From positions 248,001 to 312,000 of the forward strand of contig NZ_BDDT01000003.1 in NCBI RefSeq assembly GCF_001661495.1: 64,000 bases of DNA, given 5' to 3'. The position numbers and the translations under genes are program-made. The notes beneath the pieces were generated by a model. The model was not told the DNA's origin, did no database searches, and saw only the letters and a program-made list of their open reading frames with translations. Shown here one piece after another: positions 29,027 to 38,074 of this stretch (position 1 is the stretch's first letter; every line of letters starts with the position of its first letter). This stretch comes from Pseudoalteromonas prydzensis. GTDB lineage: Bacteria > Pseudomonadota > Gammaproteobacteria > Enterobacterales > Alteromonadaceae.

Positions 29027-30003
29027 TGGCTAAAATGAACATGTTACATGCAATTAATTCAGCCCTTGATATCACCATGGCCGAACACCCGCAAGCGTGT
29101 ATTTTTGGCGAAGATGTTGGCTTTTTTGGTGGGGTATTTCGTGCCACATCAGGCTTACAAGAAAAATACGGCCAGCATCGAGTGTTTAATACGCCACTTA
29201 CTGAGCAAGGTATTATGGGCTTTGCCAATGGCTTAGCTGCGTTTGGCGCACCAGCACTTGCTGAAATTCAATTTGCTGATTATATTTTTCCTGCGTTTGA
29301 CCAAATAGTGAATGAATCAGCTAAGTTTCGTTATCGTAGCGGTAATGAATTTAATGTGGGTAACTTGACTATTCGTACTCCTTACGGTGGCGGTATTGCT
29401 GGTGGTTTATATCATTCACAATCACCTGAAGCCTATTTTGCGCACACCCCAGGACTTAAAATTGTAGTGCCACGTAACCCGTACCAAGCTAAAGGCCTGT
29501 TACGTGCATCGATTAAAGATGATAACCCAGTTATCTTCTTTGAGCCGAAACGTTTATACCGTGCTTCTACCGGTGAAGTTCCTGAAGAAGATTACAGTAT
29601 TGAACTGGGTAAAGCCGAAGTTGTTAGTGAAGGTACCGATGTGACACTACTGGCGTGGGGCGCGCAGATGGAAATCATCGAAGATGCTGCAAAACGTGCC
29701 AGTGAGCAAGGTATCAGTTGTGAAGTGATTGACTTACGCAGTATTTTACCTTGGGATATGGAAACGGTTGCCAAGTCTGTAACTAAAACTGGCCGTTTAA
29801 TTGTTAGTCATGAAGCGCCAATTACAAATGGTTTTGGTGCAGAAATTGCAGCGACAATTCAGCAACAATGCTTTTTGCATTTAGAATCACCTATTTTACG
29901 CGTCTGCGGCTTAGATACTCCGTATCCATTAGCACTTGAAAAAGAATATGTACCGGATGCATTAAAAGTACTCGCTGCAATCAAGCAATCGGTCGAATTT
30001 TAG
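29026..30003 (+). CDS. bkdA2: Branched-chain 2-oxoacid dehydrogenase E1 beta subunit
   Basis: It pairs with E1 alpha to complete the ThDP site. It has 325 residues, as is usual. It begins [41 protein letters not shown], followed by [17 protein letters not shown] with the ThDP-interacting Glu, and [20 protein letters not shown] with the active-site His. The C-terminus contains the [29 protein letters not shown] block. It is 8 nt from bkdB. Confidence 0.95.
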   Translation: MAKMNMLHAINSALDITMAEHPQACIFGEDVGFFGGVFRATSGLQEKYGQHRVFNTPLTEQGIMGFANGLAAFGAPALAEIQFADYIFPAFDQIVNESAKFRYRSGNEFNVGNLTIRTPYGGGIAGGLYHSQSPEAYFAHTPGLKIVVPRNPYQAKGLLRASIKDDNPVIFFEPKRLYRASTGEVPEEDYSIELGKAEVVSEGTDVTLLAWGAQMEIIEDAAKRASEQGISCEVIDLRSILPWDMETVAKSVTKTGRLIVSHEAPITNGFGAEIAATIQQQCFLHLESPILRVCGLDTPYPLALEKEYVPDALKVLAAIKQSVEF

Positions 30004-30011
30004 GAGTTATC

Positions 30012-31604
30012 ATGGCAAAAGATTTTATTTTACCGGATATCGGTGAAGGCATTGTTGAATGCGAAGTGGTTGAATGGCTGGTTGCGGAAGGTGACAAGGT
30101 TACTGAAGATCAACCTATTTGTGATGTAATGACTGATAAAGCGCTAGTGCAAATTCCAGCAGTACATGATGGGGTGATCACCAAACTCTATTATGCTAAA
30201 GGTGATATTGCCTTAGTCCATGCGCCGCTTTTTGCAATGGATGTGGCAGGTGAGGCGAGCGCTGAGTCAGAACAACAAGCAGCCCCTAGTGAAACTGCAA
30301 CTACCAACAGTACAGAGCAACTCGAAGACTTTATTTTACCAGATATCGGTGAAGGCATTGTCGAGTGTGAAATTGTTGAATGGCTAGTCAGTGAAGGCGA
30401 TGTGATTGAAGAAGATCAGGCTGTTTGTGATGTAATGACAGATAAAGCCTTGGTGCAAATTCCCGCCAAATATACAGGCACTGTGGTCAAGCTTTATTAT
30501 GCAAAAGGGGAGGTGGCTCAAGTACACAGCCCGCTTTTTCAAATGTCGATTGCAGGTACTAATTCAGCAAAAGTTGATGTCAGTGATGCCCTTGTTAAAG
30601 CACAAACAAAAGCCGTAGAACCTAAAAGTGTAGTGAGTGAGCAAGCAGCTTGTGCAACTTCAGGCACGGCTCAGCAGGCAAAACAAGTAAATCAAAAAGC
30701 AGTGGCTTCACCAGCGGTTCGACGCAAAGCGCGAGAACTGGATGTTGACTTAACCACAGTGCCAGGTAGTGGTAAAAATGGTCGTATCTATAAAGAAGAC
30801 ATTGAACGCTTTGTAAAAGGTGAAGTACCAAACAGCATTGATACATCGCCATTGCAAGTTAATTCTGATGACGCAAATACTAAAACTTGCGCTACAAGTA
30901 ATACACGGGTTGAGCCAATTAAAGGTATTAAAGCTGCGATGGCTAAGCAAATGATTGCCTCAGTTAGTACAATTCCACATTTTACATTTTGTGACGAAAT
31001 TGATTTAACCGCACTTATTACACTGCGTACTGAATTGAAAGAGCAGTATAAGCAACAAGGTGTTAAGTTAACCATGATGCCGTTCTTCATCAAGGCCTTA
31101 TCGCTTGCGATGAAAGAGTTCCCAGTATTAAATTCAAAAGTGAATGATGACTGTACTGAGCTTACCTATTTTGCCGATCACAATATTGGCATGGCAGTCG
31201 ATTCAAAAATTGGCTTATTAGTGCCTAACATCAAACAATGCCAGTTAAAAAGTATTGTTGATGTTGCTAATGAAGTAACGCGACTAACGGATGCTGCAAG
31301 AGAAGGGCGCGTAACACCGGATGACTTAAAAGCCGGTACTATTAGTATTTCTAATATTGGCGCAATTGGCGGCACCATAGCAACGCCAATTATTAATAAG
31401 CCAGAAGTGGCAATTGTTGCCTTAGGTAAGTTACAGCATTTACCACGCTTTGATGAGCAAGGTCAGGTTGTGAGTAAAGCTATTATGCAAGTCAGTTGGT
31501 CTGGTGATCATCGCGTGATTGATGGCGGCACGATTGCACGTTTTAATAACTTGTGGAAGTCGTATTTAGAGAACCCAGCCAAAATGATGATGGCAATGAG
31601 TTAA
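30012..31604 (+). CDS. bkdB: Branched-chain 2-oxoacid dehydrogenase E2 with two lipoyl domains
   Basis: The acyltransferase core of the branched-chain complex. It is 530 residues because of two lipoyl domains: residues about 1-78 with Lys43 (VMTDKALVQIP) and about 104-180 with Lys145, each beginning DFILPDIGEGIVECE. A subunit-binding domain (SPAVRRKARELDVDLTTVPGSG) follows near 235-275, and the catalytic domain ends with SWSGDHRVIDGGT, where His acts in catalysis. The first gene after it is convergent. As in sucB, the E3 partner must be a shared Lpd encoded elsewhere. Confidence 0.95.
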   Translation: MAKDFILPDIGEGIVECEVVEWLVAEGDKVTEDQPICDVMTDKALVQIPAVHDGVITKLYYAKGDIALVHAPLFAMDVAGEASAESEQQAAPSETATTNSTEQLEDFILPDIGEGIVECEIVEWLVSEGDVIEEDQAVCDVMTDKALVQIPAKYTGTVVKLYYAKGEVAQVHSPLFQMSIAGTNSAKVDVSDALVKAQTKAVEPKSVVSEQAACATSGTAQQAKQVNQKAVASPAVRRKARELDVDLTTVPGSGKNGRIYKEDIERFVKGEVPNSIDTSPLQVNSDDANTKTCATSNTRVEPIKGIKAAMAKQMIASVSTIPHFTFCDEIDLTALITLRTELKEQYKQQGVKLTMMPFFIKALSLAMKEFPVLNSKVNDDCTELTYFADHNIGMAVDSKIGLLVPNIKQCQLKSIVDVANEVTRLTDAAREGRVTPDDLKAGTISISNIGAIGGTIATPIINKPEVAIVALGKLQHLPRFDEQGQVVSKAIMQVSWSGDHRVIDGGTIARFNNLWKSYLENPAKMMMAMS

Positions 31605-31624
31605 CTTTAAACGTTACCTATTTT

Positions 31625-31649
31625 AAAACCAGCCTAGTGCTGGTTTTTT
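31625..31649. terminator. Terminator between bkdB and the metal exporter gene
   Basis: AAAACCAGC pairs with GCTGGTTTT around CTAGT, with T-runs on both strands. It serves both convergent genes. Confidence 0.8.
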
Positions 31650-31661
31650 ATGGTCACAAAT

Positions 31662-32834
31662 TTAAATGCCATAGAAATACAAGCCATAACCTACAAGTAT
31701 TGCCGGCACAGCTGAATAAATAGTCGCGACCAATGCAGCACGCGGTGCCATCGCTATCGCCGGGAATAATGCATCACCATCATTCGATATCGCATTAGCA
31801 GCTAAGGCGCTAAAAGGTATGATCCCTTGAATATAAAGTGTGGTGACCACTATTTGCGGACCACAGCCAGGTAAAAACCCAATCAACACCGCAATTAAAG
31901 GGGCTAAATACGCATAATGGACAAACCAGGCTTTTAAATCCACTCCAGCAAAAGTAATTAAGATCTCAAACAACATAAAAGATGCAACCACCCAAGCTGT
32001 GACAAAATGGGTATCTTGCAAAACTTTATAGAGCTTTGAAGGCGGCGTAATGGTCTCTTCCTCAGAGGCAACGTCTTGGTAGCTTTGCCCTTTAGATGAT
32101 AATGCCCACGTTGCGACAGCGATAAATGCCATACAAGCGCCAAACACTGTAATGGCGTCTGCCAGCACAGCATCGAAGCTACTGAAATCAGTATTAATCG
32201 CTATCAGCACCGCAATAATCACGCTCGGGATCAACACAACTTGCCAAATAGATTTACTCATTATCAGCGCTTTACTTGGGCGGTTATAGCAGTCATCTGT
32301 GTAGTTGTTTTTTGCAGGTCGAAGGTGATCAGCGTTATGGAAAGCATTTACTACGCTGCCACTAATGACACCGACACTTAGGCCAATAAGCATGATAAGT
32401 AGTCCTTCAAGTGGTTTGGTCGCTAATAATAAAAATGCAGCATCTCCCATTGTCGCTGTTAACACTGCCACCACAGAGCCAAAGCTGGCTTGTCCTTTGG
32501 TAAATTGTGTCACTACAATAATCGCACCACCACAGCCGGGCAGTGCACCGAGCAGTGAGGCAAAGCTTACTTCCAATAGTGGTGATTTTTGACTTAAAGT
32601 ACCCAATTCTAATTGTGGTAAACGATCAATTGCACAGTAGTAAAGAAACAAAGTCGCAGCGACAAATACACTGACTTGAAAAAATGCATCGCTCATTGCG
32701 GTTAATGTGAGCGATCTTATCGGTGGATAAGCTAAACACAGTAGTAGCAATATCGGTAGTAAAAGTCGCTTATTACTAAGAATAACTTGCGAAGAAATTG
32801 CAAAACTAAATTTGGTGAGTGTAAGAGGGGGCAT
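31662..32834 (-). CDS. Putative 10-TM heavy-metal/manganese exporter (ArsP_2-like)
   Basis: A 390-residue integral membrane protein with about ten hydrophobic segments. Two similar motifs, LLGALPGCGGAIIVV (first half) and LIGFLPGCGPQIVVT (second half), show an internal duplication, and both halves also have acidic, metal-like loops (GDAAFL and GDALFPA). This pattern fits the ArsP_2 family, described as a putative 10-TM heavy-metal exporter and often annotated as a manganese transporter. The substrate cannot be read from sequence. A Fur-type box lies 49 nt upstream of the start and an inverted repeat directly abuts the start codon, which suggests metal control. Confidence 0.8.
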   Translation of the reverse strand: MPPLTLTKFSFAISSQVILSNKRLLLPILLLLCLAYPPIRSLTLTAMSDAFFQVSVFVAATLFLYYCAIDRLPQLELGTLSQKSPLLEVSFASLLGALPGCGGAIIVVTQFTKGQASFGSVVAVLTATMGDAAFLLLATKPLEGLLIMLIGLSVGVISGSVVNAFHNADHLRPAKNNYTDDCYNRPSKALIMSKSIWQVVLIPSVIIAVLIAINTDFSSFDAVLADAITVFGACMAFIAVATWALSSKGQSYQDVASEEETITPPSKLYKVLQDTHFVTAWVVASFMLFEILITFAGVDLKAWFVHYAYLAPLIAVLIGFLPGCGPQIVVTTLYIQGIIPFSALAANAISNDGDALFPAIAMAPRAALVATIYSAVPAILVGYGLYFYGI

Positions 32835-32867
32835 AAGTGCAACCTAAAAATAATATAAGTTGCACTT
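32835..32867 (-). promoter_or_regulatory. Inverted repeat at the exporter start codon
   Basis: On the minus strand AAGTGCAAC, a 15-nt A/T-rich spacer and GTTGCACTT stand directly before the ATG. The 9-bp arms are perfect. The only likely ribosome-binding AGG lies at the spacer/second-arm border, so the fold could hide it. It could instead be a repressor operator. Confidence 0.5.
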
Positions 32868-32882
32868 TAAAATTAAATCAAA

Positions 32883-32897
32883 TGAAAATCAATATCA
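32883..32897. promoter_or_regulatory. Fur/Mur-type box
   Basis: TGAAAATCAATATCA matches the 7-1-7 Fur consensus (TGATAAT-N-ATTATCA) at 12 of 14 positions, and the palindrome continues outward as CAAATGA and TCATTTG. It lies between the exporter start (minus strand) and the end of the M28 peptidase gene, in the right place to control the exporter. Confidence 0.6.
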
Positions 32898-32903
32898 TTT
32901 GCG

Positions 32904-34529
32904 TTATTTTCTTTGAAATTCAGAATTTTCGTTCCATTTAGGCCACTGAGCTTGCTCAGAAATGTCAAAACCTACTTGGTAAAACAATTGTAAGTCTTGC
33001 ACAGCGCCGGATAAATCCCACTCATCACGGTATCTATCGCATGGCTGATGGTAACAACCACGTAGCACTAAGCTCATGCGTTTACGATAATTAGCCGTGT
33101 CTTCATCGAGCGCTTCGGTGCCACCACCTGCATACATAGCTGGAATGCCCATATTGGCAAACGCAAAGTGATCAGAGCGGTAGTAGCCTCCAGATGACGG
33201 CTTAGGATCGCCTGATACAGTGCGCCCTTGTGCTTTAGCTGCAGCTTCTAATAGCGTGTCCATTTCAGATTTACCAAGACCAACAACACTAATGTCTTTA
33301 ACTTTGCCTAATAAATTTAGGCTGTCCATATTGATATTCGCAACTGTTTTATTTGCTGGGATCACCGGGTTTGCAGCATAATATTTAGACCCTAATAAGC
33401 CTTGCTCCTCAGCTGTTACAGCTAAAAAGGTCATCGAACGGCTGGGGTGCTTAGGTAAACTTGCAAAGGCTTCGGCAACTTCGATTAACCCAGCGGTGCC
33501 TGTCGCGTTATCATGAGCACCATTGTATATTTGATCGCCTTTACGGTTTTTATCAGTGCCTAAATGATCCCAGTGCGCTGAATAAATAATATGCTCATCG
33601 GCTTTCTCGCTACCTGGTAAAGTGGCGATGAAATTATACGAAATAGACTTTTTAATGGTGTTTTTAACCGCAACTGACGCTGTTAAATCGCCCATATCAA
33701 CATGGTAGGCTCCTTTCGAAGCATTGGCTTTTGCGGTATCAAAGTCCAAACCGGCTTTAGTGAAAAGCTCTTTGGCAACGTCTGTGGTTACCCAACCTTC
33801 AACTGCAACTCTGTCCATATTATTGTTTTCTTTTTGAAAACCAAACTGCTCGCCACTCCATGAATTTTCTACAACAGACCAAGGGTATGACGCAGGCGCT
33901 GTCTCATGAATAATAATGGCACCTGCTGCACCTTGACGGCTCGCTTCTTCGTATTTATATGTCCAGCGACCGTAGTAGGTCATTGCATCGCCAGTAAATA
34001 ACGCAGGATCTTTAGTTGCAAAACCAGGATCGTTAACCAACATAACGACCGTTTTACCCTTAACATCTAAGCCTTCGTAATCGTTCCAGTTGTATTCGGG
34101 TGCATTGACACCATAACCAACAAACACCAACTCAGAATCTTTAATGCTTTGTTGTTCACTAATACGGCTGCTGCCCATTACCATGTCTGTTTTATATTGG
34201 TACGCTTTACCACCAATATTAAGCACCATATCTGAATCAGCTTCTAGCGAAACCAACGGCACTTCTTGTAAAAAGCTATCGCCGTTGCCTGGCTCAAAAC
34301 CCAGTTTTTTAAATTCAGTTGTCAGGTAGGCCAGTGTCAGCTCTTCACCTTTAGAAGAAGGCGCGCGGCCACCAAACTCATCCGATGCCAGCACTTTTAC
34401 ATGCTCAGCGAGTTGTTCGGCATTTATTGAATCATAACCTTTGCTAACATCATCAGAGGTAAGACTTGTTGTTGCACATCCTGCAAGTACCGCAGTTGCA
34501 AGGAGTGTAAGAGAAAAATAACGTTTCAT
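32904..34529 (-). CDS. Secreted M28-family peptidase (lipoprotein)
   Basis: A 541-residue zinc aminopeptidase-like exoprotein. It begins with a lipoprotein signal, MKRYFSLTLLATAVLAGC, with lipobox LAGC. Zinc ligands are visible as SAHWDHLG (His, then Asp), NGAHDNATGTAG (Asp) and VTAEEQGLLGS (Glu-Glu), with SDHFAFANMGIPAMY near the C-terminus. A PA-like insert (about 150-250) precedes the catalytic domain. It acts outside the inner membrane, probably in peptide nutrition. Single gene; DUF3025 starts divergently 109 nt away. Confidence 0.88.
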   Translation of the reverse strand: MKRYFSLTLLATAVLAGCATTSLTSDDVSKGYDSINAEQLAEHVKVLASDEFGGRAPSSKGEELTLAYLTTEFKKLGFEPGNGDSFLQEVPLVSLEADSDMVLNIGGKAYQYKTDMVMGSSRISEQQSIKDSELVFVGYGVNAPEYNWNDYEGLDVKGKTVVMLVNDPGFATKDPALFTGDAMTYYGRWTYKYEEASRQGAAGAIIIHETAPASYPWSVVENSWSGEQFGFQKENNNMDRVAVEGWVTTDVAKELFTKAGLDFDTAKANASKGAYHVDMGDLTASVAVKNTIKKSISYNFIATLPGSEKADEHIIYSAHWDHLGTDKNRKGDQIYNGAHDNATGTAGLIEVAEAFASLPKHPSRSMTFLAVTAEEQGLLGSKYYAANPVIPANKTVANINMDSLNLLGKVKDISVVGLGKSEMDTLLEAAAKAQGRTVSGDPKPSSGGYYRSDHFAFANMGIPAMYAGGGTEALDEDTANYRKRMSLVLRGCYHQPCDRYRDEWDLSGAVQDLQLFYQVGFDISEQAQWPKWNENSEFQRK

Positions 34530-34637
34530 AGTCGCTCTTTTTTTGTTTTAAGTGGGCAGAGTATAAGAACTTCTATTAAATAGAACCAGTTTTTGCGGTA
34601 AACTCCCCCTAAAATTACTGTAAAGCTAAAGATACTC

Positions 34638-35447
34638 ATGAAGCGTTTTACTCCTCACGAACAATGGCATAGCGCCAGCTTAGAAAATGGCGCATTTAAC
34701 CACTTAAATAGATTATTTTCTTTGAACAGTTTAACTGACTGGCCAGCGTGTGCATGGTTTTCAAGCTTTCTTGATGCTAAAAACGCTAATCAACAAGTCA
34801 TTAGTTTCGTTGACGATGCCTGTTTCACTGAAGAAGAACGCTATTATGAGCAAATCATTTTTGACACCGGTCAAGTACCTACGCGTCAACAAAATTGGCA
34901 TGACCTATTTGGTGGCTTGAGCTGGTGTTTATTTCCTAAAACCAAAGCATTAATCAACCAACGTCATGTTGAAGAGATCACCTTGCACGGCACAAAGCAA
35001 CGCTCTAAACACCGTAATGCACTGACCTTATTTGATGAATGTGGGGTGGTACTTGCGGTGTGTGATGATATTTGGCCACAGCTACTTAAAAATCACCAAT
35101 GGCAAGACGCTTTTATTACCCACAGAGCTTCATGGGGCAAAACCATTGCGCCATTTATGTTTGGCCATGCTAATTATGAAATGCTAACAAAACCCTATAT
35201 TGGTTTAACGGGTAAAGCGTTATTTGTAAAAGTACCGAGTGACATATTTTGTAAAGATTTAGCACAGCAGTACCAGTATATTGATCAAACTCTTTATGAG
35301 ATGATTAAGCATGATAACTGTTTAAGGGACAACAGCCAGCTTTCACCGTTACCCTTATTAGGTGTACCGGGCTGGTATGACAATAATAACCCCGAATTCT
35401 ATAGTAATACGGATTACTTTAGACCGAAACGAAGGACACGAATATGA
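34638..35447 (+). CDS. DUF3025 family protein
   Basis: A 269-residue cytosolic protein with no signal or membrane segment. The block RQQNWHDLFGGLSWCLFPKTKALIN (about 90-115) and FVDDACFTEEERYYEQIIFDTGQVPTR before it are characteristic of DUF3025, whose function is unknown. His, Asp and Trp are conserved in that block, but I would not name a reaction. The stop overlaps the following ABC ATPase start by 4 nt, so it is co-translated with a Nat-type exporter. Confidence 0.85.
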   Translation: MKRFTPHEQWHSASLENGAFNHLNRLFSLNSLTDWPACAWFSSFLDAKNANQQVISFVDDACFTEEERYYEQIIFDTGQVPTRQQNWHDLFGGLSWCLFPKTKALINQRHVEEITLHGTKQRSKHRNALTLFDECGVVLAVCDDIWPQLLKNHQWQDAFITHRASWGKTIAPFMFGHANYEMLTKPYIGLTGKALFVKVPSDIFCKDLAQQYQYIDQTLYEMIKHDNCLRDNSQLSPLPLLGVPGWYDNNNPEFYSNTDYFRPKRRTRI

Positions 35448-36232
35448 TAGAAGTATCAGGGCTTAAAAAGAAGTTTAAGCTGACCAAAGATCATAAAAAA
35501 AATAAACAAGATAAAATCGATCCTAGAGAAGATAAAGATTTTTTTCACTCAGTGCGAGATGTCAATTTTCATTGTAATAAAGGTGAAGTATTGGGTTTAC
35601 TCGGGCCAAATGGTGCAGGTAAAACCACGACTTTAAGAATGATCTCCACAGCCCTAAAGCCAGATGCTGGCAGTATTCACATTGCGGGTGAAGACATTAT
35701 TAAAAAGCCATTATTTGGCCGCAAATCTATTGGCTTTTTATCGGGTAGTACAGGGCTATATGGCCGTTTAACAGTAAAAGAGAACATTGAATATTTTGCT
35801 AAACTGCACGGTATGAGCAAAACGGCGATAAAATCGCGCTGCGAGGAGCTATTTGATTTACTCGATATGCATAGCTTTATTGACAAGCGCGCAGAAAACC
35901 TATCAACCGGGATGAAACAAAAAGCCAATATTGCCCGTGCCGTAGTGCATCATCCGGCAGTGGTTGTGCTTGATGAGCCAACCACAGGGCTTGATATCAT
36001 GACCACACAAACGGTGATCAACTTTATCAAAGGATTAAAAGCGCAAGGTACGCCGGTTATCTTTTCAACCCATCATTTAGATGAAGTGGCCTTATTATGT
36101 GACCGCGTTGCAGTGATCAACGAAGGCATAAGTTGTTTTGATGGCAGTCTTGAGGAATTTAAAAAAGTAGGCAAGAGCGACGAATTGAATCAAGCATTTA
36201 TGAACATTCTAACGGAGAAAAATGATGTTTGA
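35444..36232 (+). CDS. ABC transporter ATP-binding protein, NatA type
   Basis: A 262-residue ABC ATPase. Walker A is GLLGPNGAGKTTTLRM (about 52-67), the signature is NLSTGMKQKANIARAVVHHP, Walker B is AVVVLDEPTTGLDIM, and the H-loop is IFSTHHLDEV. The N-terminus carries a short charged insert, DHKKNKQDKIDPREDKD. The best match is the NatA family, which exports Na+ together with NatB in Bacillus; other exports are possible. It overlaps DUF3025 by 4 nt and natB by about 8-11 nt. Confidence 0.9.
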   Translation: MIEVSGLKKKFKLTKDHKKNKQDKIDPREDKDFFHSVRDVNFHCNKGEVLGLLGPNGAGKTTTLRMISTALKPDAGSIHIAGEDIIKKPLFGRKSIGFLSGSTGLYGRLTVKENIEYFAKLHGMSKTAIKSRCEELFDLLDMHSFIDKRAENLSTGMKQKANIARAVVHHPAVVVLDEPTTGLDIMTTQTVINFIKGLKAQGTPVIFSTHHLDEVALLCDRVAVINEGISCFDGSLEEFKKVGKSDELNQAFMNILTEKNDV

Positions 36233-37433
36233 AGTATTTAAAAAGGAAATAAAAGAGTTATTGCGTGATAAAAAGACCTTGATTTTTATTGTTGCATTGC
36301 CAGTTGCTATCTTTCCTCTGTTATTCGCTGTTATGGCATTTATAAGCTCTCAAGCAGCACTTGAAGCCGAGCAAAAAGTAAATACCTATGCCATTATTAA
36401 TGGCCAGTATGCACAGTCGTTTACCGATAAAGTGTTTTACCATAAAAGTTTTGAACTCTATAAAGGCGAGCAAACTTTTACCACTGTTGCAGAGCTTGAG
36501 GAGGCAGTAAAAGCAGGCATCATAGATATGGGAATTTACTTGCCTTCGGATGCTAAACAAACCCTAGATGAAGCGCAGCAAAGTCAGTGGCAAGTGGTTT
36601 ACAACGATTCTAAAGCAATTAACTTTTTATTTGACCGAGTCAAAGAATTAGCTGAAGAATTTGGCAATAATTTGCGAACCGAAAAGCTACTTAGTTACGG
36701 TATTAATGAGCAACAACAGCAGGCAATCATTGCACCAATAAAGGTTGTTAAAGTTGATACTGCTGATAAACGAGAGAATTTAGGCGAGAAAATAGGGGGC
36801 TTTATTCCTTATTTGCTTATTCCATTGGTGCTAATGGGCGCAACTTACCCAGCAATCGATTTAGGTGCTGGTGAAAAAGAACGCGGTACGTTAGAAACGC
36901 TATTACTCACACCGATCACCCGTACACAACTGGTATTAGGTAAGTTTATTACCTTACTTGCAGCATCAATCGCGACCACCACAATCACAGTACTGAGTAT
37001 GGGGATTTGGATCAGTATAGCGATCACTTTTGTTGACTTAGCTGTTGTTAAAACTGCGTTTAGCTCGTTACGAGTGTTAGATCTTGCGTTAATCTTTATT
37101 ATCTTACTTCCTGTTGCAGCAATATTCTCATCACTTGCTTTAGCCATTTCTATTTATGCACGTACCTTTAAAGAAGCACAAAACTACATGACACCGTTGA
37201 GCATGGGGGTTATCTTTCCCATTATCGTTGCACTATTACCTAACGTAGAGCTGAATGCCAAAACAGCGTTTATTCCCGTTACTAATGTGGCACTTGCAAT
37301 AAAAGAAATTATTAAAGGCACCATTGATTACACCTTGCTAGGTTTGATCTTCTTAGCCACAGTGATTGTTGCCGGTGCATTACTGGCATTTTGCGTTAAA
37401 TGGTTTAATAAAGAAGCAGTACTGTTTAGGTAA
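36225..37433 (+). CDS. ABC transporter permease, NatB type
   Basis: A permease of about 402 residues. One N-terminal membrane helix (TLIFIVALPVAIFPLLFAVMAF) is followed by a long extracytoplasmic domain (about 45-190) and then a block of five helices with AGEKERGTLETLLLTPITRTQLVLGK, the ABC-2 membrane-protein signature. I prefer the second of two adjacent ATG codons (36225) because GGAG lies 7 nt upstream; the first (36222) leaves only 4 nt. A NatAB-type exporter is likely; the substrate is unknown. Confidence 0.88.
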   Translation: MFEVFKKEIKELLRDKKTLIFIVALPVAIFPLLFAVMAFISSQAALEAEQKVNTYAIINGQYAQSFTDKVFYHKSFELYKGEQTFTTVAELEEAVKAGIIDMGIYLPSDAKQTLDEAQQSQWQVVYNDSKAINFLFDRVKELAEEFGNNLRTEKLLSYGINEQQQQAIIAPIKVVKVDTADKRENLGEKIGGFIPYLLIPLVLMGATYPAIDLGAGEKERGTLETLLLTPITRTQLVLGKFITLLAASIATTTITVLSMGIWISIAITFVDLAVVKTAFSSLRVLDLALIFIILLPVAAIFSSLALAISIYARTFKEAQNYMTPLSMGVIFPIIVALLPNVELNAKTAFIPVTNVALAIKEIIKGTIDYTLLGLIFLATVIVAGALLAFCVKWFNKEAVLFR

Positions 37434-37469
37434 GCTGATTTAAATAGCACACTCAAAACTAACTAATTT

Positions 37470-37497
37470 AAAATGGCGGCATATCCGCCATTTTTAT
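37470..37497 (+). terminator. Rho-independent terminator after natB
   Basis: AAAATGGCGG and CCGCCATTTT pair around CATAT and lead into TTTATTTT. It lies 36 nt after the natB stop. Confidence 0.85.
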
Positions 37498-37619
37498 TTT
37501 AACAAGCATGAGAAATATCGTTGTAAGTTACCTATACTGTGGTTCAGATGTGGCGACAAATAAAATAGCGCGAACGAGGTAGCAGCCTTGCTTAATACAG
37601 TTAACAAAGGTATGAATAA

Positions 37620-37727
37620 ATTGATCTTGCGCGGAAAACGAAAATGAATACTCAATGGCAACACAAAGGGGCGGGCTATGCGATAATCCTTATGTTATTA
37701 GAGCAGTATTTGCTTATCTTCCTCTAA
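37620..37727 (+). pseudogene. Possible GNAT acetyltransferase fragment
   Basis: An open frame of 35 codons containing MNTQWQHKGAGYAIILMLLE, which looks like acetyl-CoA motif A of GNAT enzymes (Q-x-x-G-x-G). It has no start of its own kind upstream (stop at 37617) and ends in the first bases of repeat copy A. If real, it is the middle of an acetyltransferase gene cut down on both sides, perhaps by the repeat. The evidence is one short motif. Confidence 0.3.
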
Positions 37728-37810
37728 AGTGCTGCGCCTCTTAACCTCTTTGTGAATAATTCATTTAAAGATCTTTTGCACAAAGAGAAGAGAAAGAGAA
37801 GAAAATGAGG
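37704..37810. repeat. Dispersed repeat, copy A
   Basis: 107 bp starting CAGTATTTGCTTATCTTCCT and ending AAATGAGG, with a close direct copy at 38601-38694. Inside it CTCTTTGTG (37746-37754) and CACAAAGAG (37779-37787) form 9-bp inverted arms with a 24-nt spacer. A purine-rich AGAGAAGAGAAAGAGAAG tract follows in this copy only. It has no coding start and is not an IS I know; a small non-autonomous mobile element or intergenic repeat family is likely. Confidence 0.75.
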
Positions 37811-38074
37811 ATTAACTTGAATGCTAATATCTGCATGCGTAAAACACGATGCATTAATTAGAGTAAGCCCTTATCACCTCAAATAAGCCACTCAAACACC
37901 TGTAATACCTCCCAAAACGGCAATTAGAACAGCACTAAATCCGCTTTTTATATTTTACGTAAAATCGAAGTAACTGATTGAATCAAAATAGCAACTCGGC
38001 TATGGTTAATGCATCAATAAAAATAAATTAAAAACGGGTTATTCTACAGGCTCGTTATGCATTTAAGGATAAGC

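Larger units (their letters stand above)
37434..38074. other. Accessory gap before the lipoprotein gene
   Basis: 641 bp between natB and a small lipoprotein. It holds a natB terminator (37470-37497), a short GNAT-like fragment (37620-37727), repeat copy A (37704-37810) and a perfect 14-bp palindrome, ATTTTACGTAAAAT, at 37952-37965. I see no intact gene in it. Confidence 0.7.

Noticed and set aside
37780-37810. Purine-rich repeats (AGAGAAG) as a possible CRISPR or microsatellite
   Set aside because: No regular repeat-spacer spacing; it is only the end of repeat copy A.
37952-37965. ATTTTACGTAAAAT palindrome as a second LiuR site
   Set aside because: It shares only the ACGT core, lacks the central TTAA, and does not precede a catabolic gene; recorded in the gap entry only.
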